From positions 1-20,815 of the forward strand of contig JAMYWO010000188.1 in the NCBI GenBank assembly GCA_024220525.1: a stretch of DNA of 20,815 bases, given 5' to 3'. Origin of the DNA: Cochliopodium minus (taxonomy: Eukaryota > Discosea > Himatismenida > Cochliopodiidae). The position numbers and the translations under genes were made by a program. Positions 18,983 to 20,815 of this stretch are shown piece after piece. A model generated the notes under the pieces. The model saw only the letters and a list, made by a program, of their open reading frames with translations, did no database searches and was not told the DNA's origin. Numbering within the stretch: the first letter of the stretch is position 1; every line of letters starts with the position of its first letter.

Positions 18983-20702
18983 TTATTTGTCTCTTAATCT
19001 TTTCATCAACAATAAGTTTTTTTTGTTAATAGATTTGATTTCTTTTTCCTTTATTTTGATCAATTCCAAGTTGAACTTTATTTCTTTTTCAATTGAAATT
19101 GACAGAGGATCTTTGTTGGTGTTTCCGTTCTCAAAAATTGGAAAGTCCAAAGGAGAAGATGATATATCATTTGAATCAATACTGATATCATTAGAATTTG
19201 TTTCAAAGCTATCATTCAAATCTATTTTCAATATATAATAAAAAATAAAAAATAAAAAATAAAAATAAAAAATGAAAAATAAAAAATTATATTACTTGTT
19301 AGTTTTAAATTATCAAACAAAGGAGATAATTGAACATCCTCAAAAGACTGCTCCAAAGTGCTAACAAAAGAATCATAAACCTCATCCCTCAAATGAGAAA
19401 TGTACTTCAACAAAAACTCAAGGCACTCGCCACAACTCAACCTCCTCCCCAAATCCTCCAGCTGCATCAACCCTAAAAAGTTAGAGATCTCAGGGCTGAT
19501 TTTTAATTTGGAATAACTTAAAATCAAATTGAAAGAAAGTCCCAAAGAATAAATGTCCGATTTGAGAGACTCTTCCTTTTTGTTTTGTTCTGGTGCGCTG
19601 TACTTGCCTGAAGTAGTCGCTATTTTGGTGTTGCTGTCTGCGTAGTCGAGTGTGCCGAAGTCTATCAGAATGAAGTGGAATCTTTTGCTTGTTTTGTTTT
19701 CAACAAACCTAATATAATAAAAAATCAAAAAATAAAAAAATAAAAAAATAAAAATAAAAATGAAAATCAAAAAAATCAAAAATAAAAATAAAAATAAAAA
19801 ATAAAAAATAAAAAATCAAGAAATCAAAAAATCAAAAAATCAAAAAATCAAAAATCAAAATAAAATTTAAAATTTAAAATATAAATTTTTGAATAATAAT
19901 GAACAAAAAATAAAAAAAATATTAAATCAAAAAATTGATTAAATTTTACATTATGTTCTCAGGCTTTATGTCTCTATGTATCAAGTTTTGTTGATGGAGT
20001 TTATTGAGCTCTTTGAGCAAAATGATCATCATCCTCACAAAATCATCTTCCTTCTTGAACATTTTGGAAAATTCAAAATGAAAATCCGACATATTTCCAC
20101 CTAATAAATTAAAAATAATTTAATATATTTTAAAATTAATTTATTTTAAATTTATTCATTTTAATTATTTTAATTTTAATTATTTTAATTTTAATTATTT
20201 TTAAATTATTTAATTATTTTTTTAAACCTTCGATCCATTCTAAAACAAGAAACTTGTCCTTCATACTTCTTAGCGAATCGTTTTCTATGCAGATCATCTT
20301 TGCTGTAATCAAGGTAGGAACCTTCTCTTTTATCAACTTTAATGAATCTATTTCCTTTTTCCATGCTTCCAAATACTTTTAAATAAAATTTAATTTTTTT
20401 ATTATTTTAAATTTTTAATTTTTAATTATTCAATTAATTTTTAATTTAATTTTCAATTTAATTTTCGATTATCTATTTAATTATTTCATTTAATTTTTTA
20501 ATTTCGATTATTTATTTGATTTTTAATTAATTTTCAATTATTCGGTTTTTTTAATTTATTTAATATATAAAAATTTTTTTAAAATACCCTTTGGGAGACA
20601 TTCATTATTTCTTTGATTGCCACGAGCTTCCCATTCTCCAAATTCATTGCCTTGAAAACTCTCCCAAATCCGCCCTGTCCAACAATCTTCAAAATCAGGT
20701 AT
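18983..20702 (-). CDS. Eukaryotic protein kinase, 5' end outside the window
   Basis: Exons 20588-20702, 20228-20375, 19950-20100, 19296-19708 and 18983-19221 join in phase. Order of motifs: glycine loop GQGGFGRVFKA, VAIKEI (ATP-binding Lys), helix-C EIDSLKLI, hinge FLVLEWIEGG, catalytic HRDIKPENIM, IDFGTLDYAD, activation end SGKYSAPEQ, and KSDIYSLGL. All catalytic residues are present, so it should be active. The first exon opens with a split codon (phase 2 acceptor, YLILKIVGQGG), so a start exon lies to the right. The N-terminal part missing is probably short, since the glycine loop is near a domain start. After the kinase domain comes a Ser/Asn/Asp-rich linker and a C-terminal Lys/Glu-rich coiled coil (KEIKFNLELIKIKEKEIKSI). 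The subfamily cannot be set; the HRDIKPEN and APEQ forms suggest a NEK- or other Ser/Thr-type kinase, not a tyrosine kinase. Confidence 0.88.
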
Positions 20703-20754
20703 CTAATCAAAAAAAAAAAATGAAAAAATGAAAATAAAAAAAATTTTAAAAAAT

Positions 20755-20790
<36 letters not shown>

Positions 20791-20815
20791 AAATAAAAAA
20801 TAAAAAATAAAAAAT
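20703..20815. repeat. Intron or spacer ending in (AAAAAT)n
   Basis: Upstream of the kinase acceptor the plus strand is A-rich and becomes a nearly regular 6-7 base repeat of five or six A and a T up to the window end. It is probably intron of the kinase gene and the place where the assembly ends. Confidence 0.75.

Noticed and set aside
1-20815. tRNA, rRNA, transposon or virus-derived genes
   Set aside because: No tRNA box pattern, rRNA-like GC-rich block, transposase, reverse transcriptase or capsid motif was seen while reading both strands.

Overview
The window looks like a gene-dense, intron-rich nuclear contig from a very AT-rich protist. Gene bodies use the standard code (TAA and TGA both act as stops). 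Introns are mostly 40-300 bp, GT-AG, and made almost only of A and T. The gene set (Ras and Rab GTPases, a ROCO protein, F-box and ankyrin proteins, a protein kinase) suits a free-living amoeboid protist. I cannot name the group. Dictyostelids are less likely because the proteins lack poly-Asn and poly-Gln runs. Both ends of the window are short A/T tandem repeats, and one ambiguous base sits at 17618, so it may be a whole contig broken at low-complexity sequence.

Layout, left to right: an orphan exon of a ZIP metal transporter (153-320, -); one very long gene of about 23 exons encoding a MORN-repeat ROCO (Roc-COR) protein with a papain-like-looking N-terminal region (568-6992, -); UDP-glucose 6-dehydrogenase (7278-9195, -); a divergent glycosyltransferase with a signal peptide (9732-11320, +); a Ras-like/F-box fusion (11502-12875, +); convergent to it, an R3H plus 2H-phosphoesterase-like protein (12907-14302, -); an atypical Ras (14566-15437, -); a Rab11-like GTPase (15852-16916, -); a divergent F-box exon (17011, +), probably but not provably part of the ankyrin-repeat gene that follows (17856-18878, +); and a protein kinase whose 5' end runs off the window (18983-20702, -).

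Exon chains were built by hand. A splice site was accepted when the phase carried through and the joined protein matched the family on both sides. For the ROCO gene this gives 3534 nt, exactly 1178 codons, with no internal stop. The Rab gives 642 nt, the Ras 597, UDP-glucose dehydrogenase 1389, the glycosyltransferase 1146, the Ras/F-box fusion 1206 and the R3H/2H gene 945.

Functionally, four of about ten genes carry a Ras-superfamily G domain, and two carry an F-box, so the window is rich in signalling and ubiquitin-adaptor genes. UDP-glucose dehydrogenase and the glycosyltransferase form a divergent pair that could serve one glycan pathway. The points most worth attention are the domain order of the ROCO protein, 7-16 nt microexons that split the G3 motifs of two GTPases, the atypical Ras, and the two uncommon fusions.
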